Shown: positions 46,203 to 55,504, counted from the stretch's first letter. The stretch is 64,000 bases of DNA from an uncultured Aliiroseovarius sp. (GCF_947497285.1 NZ_CANMFT010000009.1:1-64000), one strand, 5' to 3'. Translations and numbers: made by a program. The notes: a model not told the origin generated them from the letters alone.

Positions 46203-47360
46203 CTATCCTTTCAATTCCGATAACGCGCGTTCGATCCTTTGTCGTCTCGGATCGGTTTCCGGTGCGTTCTGCAACAAGGCGCTCGCTTTCTCATATGCGG
46301 ATACTGCGTTATCGCGCTCGCCAAGCACGGTGTAGGCGTTTGCCAGCCTCATCCAGCCTTCCAGGTCGTCCGGCTCGTCTTCGAGACGGGATGCCAGGCG
46401 TTCAACCATGGACCGGATAAAGGCGGACCTGTCCTCTTCGGTCATGTCGCCAGCTGCCGCGACATCGTCCGCCGATGGTCCCGGGCCCGCTACCATCGGA
46501 GCAAAGCTGGCCAAGTTTACCGGGGCGCGGCCAATCTCGCTTCCAATTCGGTTCGCTTTGGCGACAAAGGTTTCCATCCAAGGCGCGAAACCCTCCGCTT
46601 CATTCAGGCGGCTGATCAACAGGTCATGTGCGTCCTTCGTTTTACCGGCCTGTTCCAATGAGACCGCCATGTAAAAGGCCGCTGCCGGATTGGCAGGGTC
46701 CAACCTGAACGCTTGGTCGATCGCCGACTGTGCCCGAGGCGTGACAATCCCAGCCTCTGCCATGACCAATGCTTCGGCAAGCCGCGACCAGGTTTCAGAT
46801 GTGGCACCTTCACGACGCGTGATGACGTCAAAGGCCTGAACGGCGTCACTGTGTTTCCCCATGCGCATATAGGTCTGCCCAAGCAGCATCCACCCGTCCG
46901 ATTGACCGCCATTTGGTTCGCTGGTCAGGCGTTCAAAAAGCTTCTGCGCCAAGTCAGCGATTTTTTGTTCTTCTTCGCGCTCGGCCTGAAGTGCTTCCAA
47001 CGCACGGCTTGATGAAACAGGAGTGCCGTTAATCGAATAGTATCCAATAGCCAGAATTGGAACGAACAACGCGGCCAAATACATGGCGGCGTTTCCATCG
47101 CCAGCTGATTGCGGGCCTGCGTCAGAGGTTTTACGCGACAACGCCAGGATTCGCCGCTTGATCTCCATCCTGGCGGCGTCGGCTTCACCCTCGGAAATCA
47201 CGCCGCGCTCATGGTCTCTTTGGACTTCGTCCAGCTGGTCCACCAATACCGCCGAGGTTCCATCCTCGGTGGCGACAACACCCTTGCCCTTTGCTAAAAG
47301 CGGCCAGGCTGCGAACAGCACCGCTATCAGGGTCATAAACCCGAAACCGGCCCAGATCAT
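46203..47360 (-). CDS. ccmI: CcmI cytochrome c biogenesis factor
   Basis: 385 residues. N-terminal membrane helix, cytoplasmic loop with DEVQRDHERGVISEGEADAA typical of CcmI, a second helix (AAMYLAALFVPILAIGYY) and a periplasmic TPR region (DGWMLLGQTYMRMGKHSDAV; LEGWMRLANAYTVLGERDNA). CcmI presents apocytochrome c to the CcmF/H haem lyase. Overlaps ccmH by 4 bp. Confidence 0.93.
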   Translation of the reverse strand: MIWAGFGFMTLIAVLFAAWPLLAKGKGVVATEDGTSAVLVDQLDEVQRDHERGVISEGEADAARMEIKRRILALSRKTSDAGPQSAGDGNAAMYLAALFVPILAIGYYSINGTPVSSSRALEALQAEREEEQKIADLAQKLFERLTSEPNGGQSDGWMLLGQTYMRMGKHSDAVQAFDVITRREGATSETWSRLAEALVMAEAGIVTPRAQSAIDQAFRLDPANPAAAFYMAVSLEQAGKTKDAHDLLISRLNEAEGFAPWMETFVAKANRIGSEIGRAPVNLASFAPMVAGPGPSADDVAAAGDMTEEDRSAFIRSMVERLASRLEDEPDDLEGWMRLANAYTVLGERDNAVSAYEKASALLQNAPETDPRRQRIERALSELKG

Positions 47361-47833
47361 GATGGATCTCCTGATTTTTCATTGTCGATAAACTTCGCCA
47401 CCTGACGCTCTTCGGCTTCTGTTAATTCAGGTAACGCGCTTTTCCGCCTGCCTCGCAGAACGATGTTCAGACCAAAGAGCAGAGCGATCAGCGTCAAGGC
47501 GATCGGTGTGCCCCACAAAGCGTAGGTCGACGGTTTGAATGGAGGCTTCAGCAGGACATAGTCGCCATAGCGTGCCTGGATGTAGGCCATCACCTGATTG
47601 TTGCTGTCTCCCTCCAGCAACCGTTCCCGGACCAGTAGCCTCAGATCTCTCGCGACGCCCGCGTTGGAACTGTCGATGTCCTGGTTTTGACAGACAACGC
47701 AGCGCAGATCCTTCGAGATAACGCGCGCCCGTTCCTCAAGCACCGGGTCAGCAAGCATTTCGTCGGGTTCCACCGCTTGCGCTGACAGCGGCAGAAGGAG
47801 CATGAAGACAAGCGGAACGACAAACCGATGCAT
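47357..47833 (-). CDS. ccmH: CcmH apocytochrome c thiol reductase subunit
   Basis: 158 residues, signal peptide ending AQAVEP, redox motif LRCVVCQNQDIDSSNAGVA at about residue 43, and a C-terminal membrane helix (LWGTPIALTLIALLFGLNIV). It keeps the CXXCH Cys of apocytochrome reduced. Stop and start overlap with its neighbours. Confidence 0.95.
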   Translation of the reverse strand: MHRFVVPLVFMLLLPLSAQAVEPDEMLADPVLEERARVISKDLRCVVCQNQDIDSSNAGVARDLRLLVRERLLEGDSNNQVMAYIQARYGDYVLLKPPFKPSTYALWGTPIALTLIALLFGLNIVLRGRRKSALPELTEAEERQVAKFIDNEKSGDPS

Positions 47834-48396
47834 TAGCTGTTCCTTTCCTCAAGCGCGCCAGCCTGAGTGAGCGCTTCACGGAACTTTGCAATGGCCTCAT
47901 CGCCCACGACCGGTCCGACATAGCGGAAAAGAACCGTGCCATCCGTTCCGATGATGAAACTTTCCGGAACACCGGAAATCCCCCACTCGATCCCGATCCT
48001 ACCGTTCAGGTCCGATCCGATCCGCTCGTACGGGTTTCCAAGATTGGCAAGCCAGCGCACCGCATCCTTGGGCTTATCCTTGTAATTGATCCCGAACAGC
48101 CGGATGCCATCGCGTTCGACCAGGTTGGTCAACACTGTATGCTCGGCGCGGCACGGAACGCACCATGAGGCAAACACGTTGAGCACGATCGGGCGATCAT
48201 GCCCGGTCAAATCGGCGCGCGACAATCCCGGTGTTTGCAGACCCTCAACCGCTGCAAGCTCGAACTCCGGCGCAGGCTGTTCAATAAGAACCGAAGGGAT
48301 CTCGCTTGGATCACGGTTTGGATTCAGACCCCAGAGGAAGAACCCTCCAAAGATCACAGCGATCACAAGGGGCGCAAAGGCAAGAATACGTTTCAT
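47833..48396 (-). CDS. ccmG: CcmG/DsbE thioredoxin-like protein
   Basis: 187 residues with an N-terminal membrane anchor and a TlpA/DsbE thioredoxin domain: VLNVFASWCVPCRAEH at about residue 80, and GVPESFIIGTDGTVLFRYVG. It supplies reductant to CcmH. 3 bp after ccmF. Confidence 0.95.
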   Translation of the reverse strand: MKRILAFAPLVIAVIFGGFFLWGLNPNRDPSEIPSVLIEQPAPEFELAAVEGLQTPGLSRADLTGHDRPIVLNVFASWCVPCRAEHTVLTNLVERDGIRLFGINYKDKPKDAVRWLANLGNPYERIGSDLNGRIGIEWGISGVPESFIIGTDGTVLFRYVGPVVGDEAIAKFREALTQAGALEERNS

Positions 48397-48399
48397 CTT

Positions 48400-50400
48400 C
48401 TACTCCGCCGGAACCGAGGTGGTCGCGTCAATGGTTCTGCGCCGAGGCGCGCCAACCCGTAGCCTCCTGTCCGAAAGGGACAGCCCCCCTCCAAGAACCA
48501 GCATGAACGATCCGATCCAGATGAAGTTCACCAGGGGCTCATAAAGAATGCGAAGCGTCCAGGCGCCGCTTTCTTCGGCATCTTCCGAAGCAGGCGCTGC
48601 AATCGAAGCGTATAGATCGCCTGCCAGGGTCGAGCGGATCGCGGATTCCGTCGTCGAGCTTTGTGCCACCGGAAATGTTCGGCGTTCGGGATAGAGCATC
48701 GTCACGATCTCACCGTCGCGACGCACGACCAACGTGCCTCGGTCTGCAAAGTAATTCGGGCCGCTAAGGCGCTGAACACCTTCAAACGTAACGTCAAAAC
48801 CGGCAATGAAGATGTTCGAACCTGGCCCGACAAACACGACCTGTTCAGATTTCCAGGCGCTCGATCCAACAAAACCGAATATTGCGACTGCAAGACCCGC
48901 ATGCGCCATAGTCATACCATGGGTTGCCCTTGGCAGGTTTCGCGCGCGTCGCAGTGCCTCTTTGAAGGAGACATCGAACAGTCGAATTCTAAGCGCCCAT
49001 TCCCGTAAGGTCGCAAGGAACAGCCAGATCGCCAGAAGGATCGAAAGATAGGCAAGAACCGGGCCGCCCATAGTCATATACCAAATGGCAAGGACTCCCA
49101 GCACCGACAGAATGGCGACGAAGCGAAGCCGCTGAAAGACTCCAGCAAGGTCGGCGCGCTTCCATGACAAATACGGACCAAGCCCCATCACAAAGACAAG
49201 AGGCAGCATCATCGGAATGAAAGAGGCGTTGAAAAACGGTGGTCCAACCGAAATCTTGTCACCGGTCACAGCCTCCAGAAAGAGCGGGTACAGCGTTCCG
49301 AACAGAACCGTTCCAGTGGCCGCCGCCAGAATGAGGTTGTTTACCAGTAGCCCCGCCTCCCGGCTGACTGGCTTGAAGAGTCCACCTGCTTCCATCATCG
49401 GTGCACGCCACGCAAATAGCGCCAGTGAACCGCCGATTGACAGCGCCAGAAGCATCAAAATGTAGAGCCCGCGTTCGGGATCGACCGCGAAGGCATGGAC
49501 CGACGTCAAAAGCCCTGACCGCACGACAAAGGTACCCAGCAGCGATAGCGAAAACGTCAGGATCGCCAGAAGGATCGTCCAGCTTTTGAATGCGTCGCGT
49601 TTCTCGGTCACGATGGCCGAATGCAGCAGCGCCGTGCCAAGCAGCCATGGCATGAAGCTGACGTTCTCAACCGGATCCCAGAACCACCATCCCCCCCAGC
49701 CTAGCTCGTAATATGCCCACCATGACCCAAGTGCGATACCCGCGGTCAGGCTCATCCACGCCGCCAGTGTCCACGGTCGGACCCACCGCGCCCAGGCCGT
49801 ATCGATCCTCCCCTCCAGCAAGGCCGCAACGGCAAATGAAAAGACAATCGAGAACCCGACATAGCCCAGGTATAATAGCGGTGGGTGCATCGCCAACCCG
49901 ACATCCTGAAGCAGCGGGTTCAGATCATTGCCGTCGATTGGCGGTGGAAACAGGCGTTCGAAGGGGTTTGAGGTCAACAGCATGAAGGACAGGAATCCGA
50001 CGCTGATCCAGGCCTGCACCGACAAGGTTCGGGCCTTGAGAGGCTCGGGGATGTTTGAACCGAAAAAGGAAACCGCAGCGCCGAATGCCGTCAGAATGAG
50101 AACCCAAAGAAGGAGCGACCCCTCATGGCTGCCCCAGGTCGCCGCAACCTTGTAAAGCATCGGCTTCAGGGAGTGTGAGTTTTCGGCGACATTCAAAACC
50201 GTAAAATCGCTGACAGTAAACGCGCGCATCAATGCCGCGAATGCCAAGCCAACGAACAACAGTTGAGCCACTGACAAAGCCCGCGCCGAGCGCATCCACA
50301 TTAGGTTGCCACGTGCCGCACCGAGGATGGGAAGCACGCTTTGGACGAGCGCAAGTGCCAATGCGAGTGCCAAAGCGAAGTGGCCGAATTCGGGTGTCAT
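48400..50400 (-). CDS. ccmF: CcmF haem lyase
   Basis: 666 residues with about 14 membrane segments. The WWD haem-handling domain reads WGGWWFWDPVENVSFMPWL at about residue 235. It ligates haem to apocytochrome c together with CcmH and CcmI. First gene of ccmF-G-H-I. ccmABCDE are not in the window and must be supplied from elsewhere. Confidence 0.96.
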   Translation of the reverse strand: MTPEFGHFALALALALALVQSVLPILGAARGNLMWMRSARALSVAQLLFVGLAFAALMRAFTVSDFTVLNVAENSHSLKPMLYKVAATWGSHEGSLLLWVLILTAFGAAVSFFGSNIPEPLKARTLSVQAWISVGFLSFMLLTSNPFERLFPPPIDGNDLNPLLQDVGLAMHPPLLYLGYVGFSIVFSFAVAALLEGRIDTAWARWVRPWTLAAWMSLTAGIALGSWWAYYELGWGGWWFWDPVENVSFMPWLLGTALLHSAIVTEKRDAFKSWTILLAILTFSLSLLGTFVVRSGLLTSVHAFAVDPERGLYILMLLALSIGGSLALFAWRAPMMEAGGLFKPVSREAGLLVNNLILAAATGTVLFGTLYPLFLEAVTGDKISVGPPFFNASFIPMMLPLVFVMGLGPYLSWKRADLAGVFQRLRFVAILSVLGVLAIWYMTMGGPVLAYLSILLAIWLFLATLREWALRIRLFDVSFKEALRRARNLPRATHGMTMAHAGLAVAIFGFVGSSAWKSEQVVFVGPGSNIFIAGFDVTFEGVQRLSGPNYFADRGTLVVRRDGEIVTMLYPERRTFPVAQSSTTESAIRSTLAGDLYASIAAPASEDAEESGAWTLRILYEPLVNFIWIGSFMLVLGGGLSLSDRRLRVGAPRRRTIDATTSVPAE

Positions 50401-50466
50401 GGTGTCTTCCAGTTCGTATGTGTTCGGTTGCGGGTTCGAAGCTCAAATAGGGTGTGGAGTCGGGAT

Positions 50467-50784
50467 TCAGCTTTCCAGGGTGCTTTTGCGCTTCTGGAAT
50501 TCCTCCTCGTCGATTTCACCTTTGGCGAAGCGGTCCCTCAAAATGTCCAGCGCGTCCGGCTGTTTGGGAGCGCTGTTCCCATTGGTGAACCGGCGGACTG
50601 CAACCACAATCAGAAAGATAACCAGTCCCCAGAAAACCAGCATCATCAAACCGCCAAACATTCCATACCCTCCACCCCACATCATGTGACCATAGTCCCA
50701 CGGCCCGTCACTTCGCTGATCTGCGAGCGCGATGGATGGCAAGAGAGCTGTCGTAGATGTGGACAACATATTGAAAAATCGCAT
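50467..50784 (-). CDS. Small membrane protein with a SHOCT domain
   Basis: 105 residues from ATG 50784, 4 bp after the histidine kinase stop. Signal-like N-terminus, a Gly/Met/Trp-rich segment (HMMWGGGYGMFGGLMM), one membrane helix (LVFWGLVIFLIVVAVR) and a C-terminal SHOCT helix pair (ALDILRDRFAKGEIDEEEFQ). Such proteins are common beside copper determinants. Function unknown. Confidence 0.8.
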   Translation of the reverse strand: MRFFNMLSTSTTALLPSIALADQRSDGPWDYGHMMWGGGYGMFGGLMMLVFWGLVIFLIVVAVRRFTNGNSAPKQPDALDILRDRFAKGEIDEEEFQKRKSTLES

Positions 50785-50788
50785 TTCT

Positions 50789-52195
50789 TCATTCCTCTTC
50801 TCCTTGAATGGCATCGCCAGCGAGAGGAATTGCGATACTGGCTCGCACTCCGCCTTCTTCCAGGTTTGCCAGTGAAATATCACCACCGTGCGCGCGGATG
50901 ATCGTGCGCGCGATGGCAAGTCCGAGACCATGCCCCCCGGTTTCGAGAGACCGCGATTCTTCAAGCCGATAGAACGGATCGAAAACGCGCTCCAGTTCGG
51001 TTGCCGGGATGCCCGGCCCCGAGTCATCGACGAAAATCAGAAGATCACTCTTTCGGACCGTGTAGCTAACGCGAGCACTCTTCCCATAACGAACCGCATT
51101 CTCGATGACATTGCGAAGAGCGCGCCGAAAAGCACTCGGACGAACACGCGTATGCATGCTTGCACCTGTTTCGAGCTCGAATTGCTCGACCATATCGATG
51201 CGAAGCGTCGATAGAAACTCGCCGATGTCCACCTCGACTGCTTCTTCAGATCCGGTCAGCCCGCGTGCAAATGTAAGCGTTGCGTCGACCATGGTCTGCA
51301 TTTCTTCGATCGAGGTCACAAGACTGTCGCGCGTTTCCGCTTCTTCCACCATTTCAGCTCGAACGCGCAGCGCCGTCAGCGGCGAACGCAAATCATGCCC
51401 CAGGGCGGCAAGCAGCCTTGTCCGATCGGCGACAAAGCGCGTGAGGCGGTCCTGCATTCGATTAAATGCTGTCGTGAGATCGCGCACCTCTTTGGGTCCC
51501 GACATCGGCAAATCAGCCACGTCTTCACCCCTGCCAAGGGCATCAGCGGCCTTCACCAGTCGTTGCAGCGGACCTGTTAGGCGTGACAGCAAAAACCAAA
51601 AGACGACAATCAAGAGCAGCGCCGCAGTAAGCGCGAATGTCAGTGTTGAAAACAGTGGCCATTGAAGCGGCGGTCGTTCGAACCTCGTGCCCACATTCAG
51701 CCACTGCCCGCCTGAAATGGCGATAGAAAGGTTCATCTCGACCGCCGACAATTCTCCTTGCATCATGGCCATATGCATTTCTGCCATTTCTTCCGACAAA
51801 TGTGGCAACGGCAGTATTTGTCCTTCGATTTGATGCAACTCGACACGGATATCGCGGCTGTAGGTATCACCAAGTAAAGCCCTGACACGGGCTTCGACCA
51901 ATCCGCCGTCGGAGTGACCAGTATGCGTCACGATCGGCTCGTCCGACATGTCGAAGCGAACTAAGGGGGAGTTGGCTGCACGCAAAATCGAGGCATGTAA
52001 ATCCGGCGGCGCTTCGTCGATTAGCCGCGCGACGTTTGCAGCTCTTCCGGCTGCCTCGAATCCGAAGGCAGCCCGGATCGCCAAGCTTCGCTCATCGACA
52101 AAGAGCCAAAGACTAACGATCTGCGCCGCGGTCAACGCTGCCACGACCAACAAGACCAACTGGACGCGCAATGTGTTGAATGGCCACTGCATCAT
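50789..52195 (-). CDS. Sensor histidine kinase, EnvZ-like core
   Basis: 468 residues from ATG 52195 (overlaps the response regulator stop as ATGA). Two membrane segments flank a periplasmic domain with a Met/His patch (HLSEEMAEMHMAMMQGELS), then HAMP, H-box LGHDLRSPLTALRVRAE, N-box NVIENAVRYG, and DDSGPGIP and GGHGLGLAIA. The Met/His patch suggests metal, perhaps copper, sensing. Forms an operon with the regulator and SHOCT gene. Confidence 0.93.
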   Translation of the reverse strand: MMQWPFNTLRVQLVLLVVAALTAAQIVSLWLFVDERSLAIRAAFGFEAAGRAANVARLIDEAPPDLHASILRAANSPLVRFDMSDEPIVTHTGHSDGGLVEARVRALLGDTYSRDIRVELHQIEGQILPLPHLSEEMAEMHMAMMQGELSAVEMNLSIAISGGQWLNVGTRFERPPLQWPLFSTLTFALTAALLLIVVFWFLLSRLTGPLQRLVKAADALGRGEDVADLPMSGPKEVRDLTTAFNRMQDRLTRFVADRTRLLAALGHDLRSPLTALRVRAEMVEEAETRDSLVTSIEEMQTMVDATLTFARGLTGSEEAVEVDIGEFLSTLRIDMVEQFELETGASMHTRVRPSAFRRALRNVIENAVRYGKSARVSYTVRKSDLLIFVDDSGPGIPATELERVFDPFYRLEESRSLETGGHGLGLAIARTIIRAHGGDISLANLEEGGVRASIAIPLAGDAIQGEEE

Positions 52196-52914
52196 TCGAG
52201 AACCTCGGCATCCGCCGCAAGGCAATACCCGCCATTTCTAACCGTTGTGATGATCTTTGGGCGGAGAATGTCAGGTTCGATTTTTCGGCGCAGCCGGCTA
52301 ATCTGGTTGTCGATCGTTCGATCAAGCGGCCCGGCCATTCGACCCGCAGTCAAGTCCAGCAATTGTTCGCGGCTGAGCACCATGCGCGCCCGTTCAAGAA
52401 GAACCGTCAGCAATTTGAAGTCCGAAGTGGTCAGAGGTGTTTCTACTCCGGCCTCATCAATTAGGACGTGCCTGTCGGTATCAAGCGTCAGATGTGCGAA
52501 GTGCACTTTTTTGCCCGCGAAGTCGCCCGCATGCATTTCCGGTCGCTCGGATCGTCGAAGCACTGCCTTGATGCGAGCGAGCAATTCGCGGGGGTTGAAT
52601 GGCTTGCTCACGTAGTCATCAGCTCCGATCTCAAGCCCGACGATCCGGTCCGTCTCCTCACCAAGAGCTGTTAGCAAGATGATCGGCAAACTGCGATCTG
52701 CAGAAAGCCGTTGGCAAGCCGAGAGACCACTTTCTCCCGGCATCATGACGTCAAGCACAATGAGATCGAAATGTCCCAAGGCGAGTTTGGCGTCCATGTC
52801 ATGCGCGTCTTTTGCAGCAGTCGCGCGCATGCCGTTCTTTTCGAGAAAGCGCGATACGCTCTCTCGAATTTCTTTGTGGTCATCGACCACCAGGATATGC
52901 GGTGCCTCGGACAT
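52192..52914 (-). CDS. OmpR-family response regulator
   Basis: 240 residues. Receiver domain with phospho-Asp in LIVLDVMMPGESG, Thr/Lys switch residues (LLTALGEE; VSKPFNPRELL), and a winged-helix C-terminus (LTTSDFKLLTVLLERARMVL; DNQISRLRRKIE). Cognate of the kinase at 50789. The divergent EF-hand gene at 53087 is a plausible target. Confidence 0.95.
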   Translation of the reverse strand: MSEAPHILVVDDHKEIRESVSRFLEKNGMRATAAKDAHDMDAKLALGHFDLIVLDVMMPGESGLSACQRLSADRSLPIILLTALGEETDRIVGLEIGADDYVSKPFNPRELLARIKAVLRRSERPEMHAGDFAGKKVHFAHLTLDTDRHVLIDEAGVETPLTTSDFKLLTVLLERARMVLSREQLLDLTAGRMAGPLDRTIDNQISRLRRKIEPDILRPKIITTVRNGGYCLAADAEVLE

Positions 52915-53086
52915 GTTTTTCCTTTTAATCAGTGTGGTTTCGAAGGGTCAGGGCCTATTTTGTCACCAATTGTATCAACTCACGGGTCTTGCGACAGGCC
53001 ATTACAAAACGCTCCGTGCAGGCCATTCAAAATTCGATTTCTCATACCGAACTGAAAGACATCGAAACCAAACACGTGAGGAACCA
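52915..53086. promoter_or_regulatory. Divergent promoter region between the response regulator and the EF-hand gene
   Basis: 172 bp without a gene, containing the AT-rich TTTTGTCACCAATTGTATCA at about 52958-52977 and no clear CueR-type element. Binding by the OmpR-type regulator is likely but no repeat can be assigned confidently. Confidence 0.35.
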
Positions 53087-53683
53087 ATGAAAAAGATCTC
53101 CGTTCTTGCAGTTACTATCGTTCTTTCGACAGCATCAGCCGGTATTGCGTTCGCCGACACTGGACACGGCCATGGTGCCAACGCACCGAATGCCGGGCCG
53201 AGTGCCGGGATGAAAGGCGGCGGGCAGAACATGATGAATGGCGGCGGGCATAACATGATGCAAATGATGATGCGCATGCACGCTGGCATGATGGGCGGCA
53301 CCGGCATGGGGCAGATGGGCATGATGGGCAACGGCGGCATATCGGGCATGATGGGTCCGATGATGGCCAAGTTCGATGCAGACGGTGATGGCAAGGTCAC
53401 ATCGGAAGAAGCGCACGGGCAACTTCAAGCGATGCATTCGAGTTTTGATGCGAACGGCGACAGCACTCTCTCGATCGATGAGTTCGAGATGCTGCACAGT
53501 TCCATGATCCGCGAAGCCATGGTTGACCGATTTCAGCATCTCGATGCGGATGGCGACGGCAAGGTGACCGCTGGTGAGATGACTGCGCCTGCTGACAAAA
53601 TGGAGCGCATGACCATGATGCGCGGGGACATGAAGCCGGGCGCGATGATGGGTGGCACCGACATGAGCAAAGACGAAAACTGA
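53087..53683 (+). CDS. Secreted Met/His-rich EF-hand protein
   Basis: 198 residues from ATG 53087. Signal peptide to about residue 24 (GIAFADTG). Residues 25-85 are His/Gly/Met-rich (HGHGANAPNAG, then MMQMMMRMHAGMMGGTGMGQ), probably copper-binding. Three EF-hand loops follow: DADGDGKVTSEE, DANGDSTLSIDE and DADGDGKVTAGE. The C-terminus is again Met-rich. Likely a periplasmic metal-buffering protein. Confidence 0.85.
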   Translation: MKKISVLAVTIVLSTASAGIAFADTGHGHGANAPNAGPSAGMKGGGQNMMNGGGHNMMQMMMRMHAGMMGGTGMGQMGMMGNGGISGMMGPMMAKFDADGDGKVTSEEAHGQLQAMHSSFDANGDSTLSIDEFEMLHSSMIREAMVDRFQHLDADGDGKVTAGEMTAPADKMERMTMMRGDMKPGAMMGGTDMSKDEN

Positions 53684-53768
53684 TCCGCGGCAACGCGGTT
53701 TCCCCCGCCCTGGTTGAACGTTGCGTCCTCTCGTTTGACCAGGGCGATTTCCAATCTGGAGTATCGGA

Positions 53769-54155
53769 ATGAGCTATACATATGATCGGCTATTGGCAGG
53801 AGTTCACATTGATGACGCGGATATGCGCGTTCGCGAAGCACTGAAAGAGAAGGGATTTGGCGTCCTGACCGAGATCGATGTGAAGGAGACGATGAAAAAT
53901 AAGATCGGCGTAGATATGGATGGGTATCGCATTCTCGGCGCATGCAACCCGAACATGGCGCATCAGGCTCTGGGTATCGAGGCTCGGATCGGGGCCATGC
54001 TGCCTTGTAATGTGATCCTGCGAAGCCTCGAAGGCGGAACGGAAATCAGCGCGGTCGATCCGGTCGCGTCAATGTCTGCCGTGGACAACCGGGACCTGCA
54101 CGCAGTTGCCGGGGAGGTACGCGAAATGCTGATTGAGGCGGTAGAAAAGGCTTGA
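53769..54155 (+). CDS. DUF302 protein
   Basis: 128 residues. DUF302 landmarks: KEKGFGVLTEIDVKETM, YRILGACNPNMAHQAL and GAMLPCNVILR. Two Cys are conserved in position. No signal peptide. DUF302 proteins accompany sulfur and metal stress genes; biochemical role unknown. Confidence 0.93.
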   Translation: MSYTYDRLLAGVHIDDADMRVREALKEKGFGVLTEIDVKETMKNKIGVDMDGYRILGACNPNMAHQALGIEARIGAMLPCNVILRSLEGGTEISAVDPVASMSAVDNRDLHAVAGEVREMLIEAVEKA

Positions 54156-54179
54156 TCGTTGTTAGGAGGACAATTCGCA

Positions 54180-54647
54180 ATGAGATTTGATCGCCGAACA
54201 TTCCTTGCGATGTCGGCCGCTATCTCCGCTCCGACATTCGCGACACCCGCGCTGGCTCAAAGCCGCAAAGTCTGGTCAGCCAAGCAAGCGCACGCGGCTT
54301 TACTGAAGGATCAGGTCAGGCTCTTGGATATCCGATCCCGCGAAGAGTGGCGGGAAACCGGAGTCGCCCAGGGGGCCTGGTTGGTCAGCATGCACGAAAA
54401 GCGGTTCCCTGAACGGTTGTTCGCAACGCGGCAATTGGCAGAAGGCCGAACCGTTGCCCTGATCTGCGCAACAGGCGGACGGTCTGGCGCCGTAATGAAT
54501 GCCCTGCGGCAAGCCGGTCATGCGGGATTTGTCGACGTATCGGAAGGAATGCTCGGAAACCGTCTCGGCCCGGGTTGGATAGCCGCAGGTCTTCCGGTTG
54601 TGTCGATGAACGAAGCCTTGGCCGTTTTGCCCGCCGCACTCCTTTGA
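54180..54647 (+). CDS. Tat-exported rhodanese-like sulfurtransferase
   Basis: 155 residues from ATG 54180 (AGGAGG 9 nt upstream). Tat signal MRFDRRTFLAMSAAIS to ALAQS, then a single rhodanese domain with LLDIRSREEWRETG and active-site loop ICATGGRSGAVM. May handle reactive sulfur or cyanide-type species in the periplasm. Confidence 0.93.
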   Translation: MRFDRRTFLAMSAAISAPTFATPALAQSRKVWSAKQAHAALLKDQVRLLDIRSREEWRETGVAQGAWLVSMHEKRFPERLFATRQLAEGRTVALICATGGRSGAVMNALRQAGHAGFVDVSEGMLGNRLGPGWIAAGLPVVSMNEALAVLPAALL

Positions 54648-54731
54648 AAAAAGCGATAAGGCGGCGAAGTACAAAGTTAAGAGGATAAAATCAAAAACCA
54701 GGGAAACAGGTTTAACAAGCAAATCCGACCC

Positions 54732-55379
54732 ATGCTGCCTTTGTTGGCCCTCTTTGCACTGGGTCTCCTCTTGCTCGCCTGGTCTCCAGAGCAGTTTAGC
54801 TTTTTTGATCGCGAAACAGTTGAGCACTTTGTCTCAGACACCGGGGTCATTGGCCCAGCTCTCATAGTTCTCTTGATGACTGTTGCAGTGGTTGCCAGCC
54901 CGATTCCGAGCGCCCCGATCGCATTGGCTGCCGGAGCAGCCTACGGTCACTACGCCGGAGCCGCCTATGTCGCAATCGGTTCCGAACTGGGAGCGATGAT
55001 CGCGTTTCTAGTCGCGCGCCATCTGGGGAGGGACGCTGTGGTGAAGTTGCTTGGTAGCAAGACAGACTACGGGCTTCTCGGCTCGCAAAACGCACTTACC
55101 GTGATCGTGTTTTCAAGCCGGTTACTTCCGTTCATTTCTTTCGACGCGATGAGCTACGCCGCGGGGTTGAGTAGCCTTCAGCTTTGGCGGTTCTTGCTCG
55201 CGACATTCGCAGGGATCATTCCCGCCAGTTTTGTGTTGGCTCATTTTGGCAGTGAGGCCATATCTGGCGATTTCGGTGCGGCGGAGTGGCTGACACTCGG
55301 GCTTGGTTTTCTCACCGCAATGCCGCTTCTGATTATCGCACTGAGACGCAATCCATCAGATGGTCGCTACCAGGCTTGA
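54732..55379 (+). CDS. VTT/DedA-type (TVP38 family) membrane protein
   Basis: 215 residues, five to six membrane helices. VTT core: VVASPIPSAPIALAAGAAYG, ELGAMIAFLVARHLGRD, and FSSRLLPFISFDAMSYAAGL. Family members act in membrane lipid or small-molecule transport. Function here unknown; it often sits near mer or cop genes. Confidence 0.88.
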   Translation: MLPLLALFALGLLLLAWSPEQFSFFDRETVEHFVSDTGVIGPALIVLLMTVAVVASPIPSAPIALAAGAAYGHYAGAAYVAIGSELGAMIAFLVARHLGRDAVVKLLGSKTDYGLLGSQNALTVIVFSSRLLPFISFDAMSYAAGLSSLQLWRFLLATFAGIIPASFVLAHFGSEAISGDFGAAEWLTLGLGFLTAMPLLIIALRRNPSDGRYQA

Positions 55380-55451
55380 CCATAACTAACTGAATTAAAA
55401 TAATAATGCGCTCTGGGAAGTCGCTCGATACCAATTGTTACAGTTCTCCCG

Positions 55452-55482
55452 TTGACCTTCCAGTGACTGGAGGTGTCACCTT
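55452..55482 (+). promoter_or_regulatory. CueR-type promoter of the YHS-type copper ATPase
   Basis: TTGACC (55452-55457), 19-bp spacer holding CCTTCCAGTGACTGGAGGTG, then CACCTT (55477-55482). The dyad is the best match in the window to the CueR/HmrR consensus, although the -10 is weak. The ATG of the ATPase follows 22 bp later, so the leader is very short. Confidence 0.75.
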
Positions 55483-55504
55483 TTTGGAAAGACAGGAGAA
55501 ATCG

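Noticed and set aside
53689-53702. CCGCG-GCAA-CGCGG stem after the EF-hand gene
   Set aside because: Only a 5-bp stem with a GNRA-like loop and a short T run; too weak to call a terminator with confidence.
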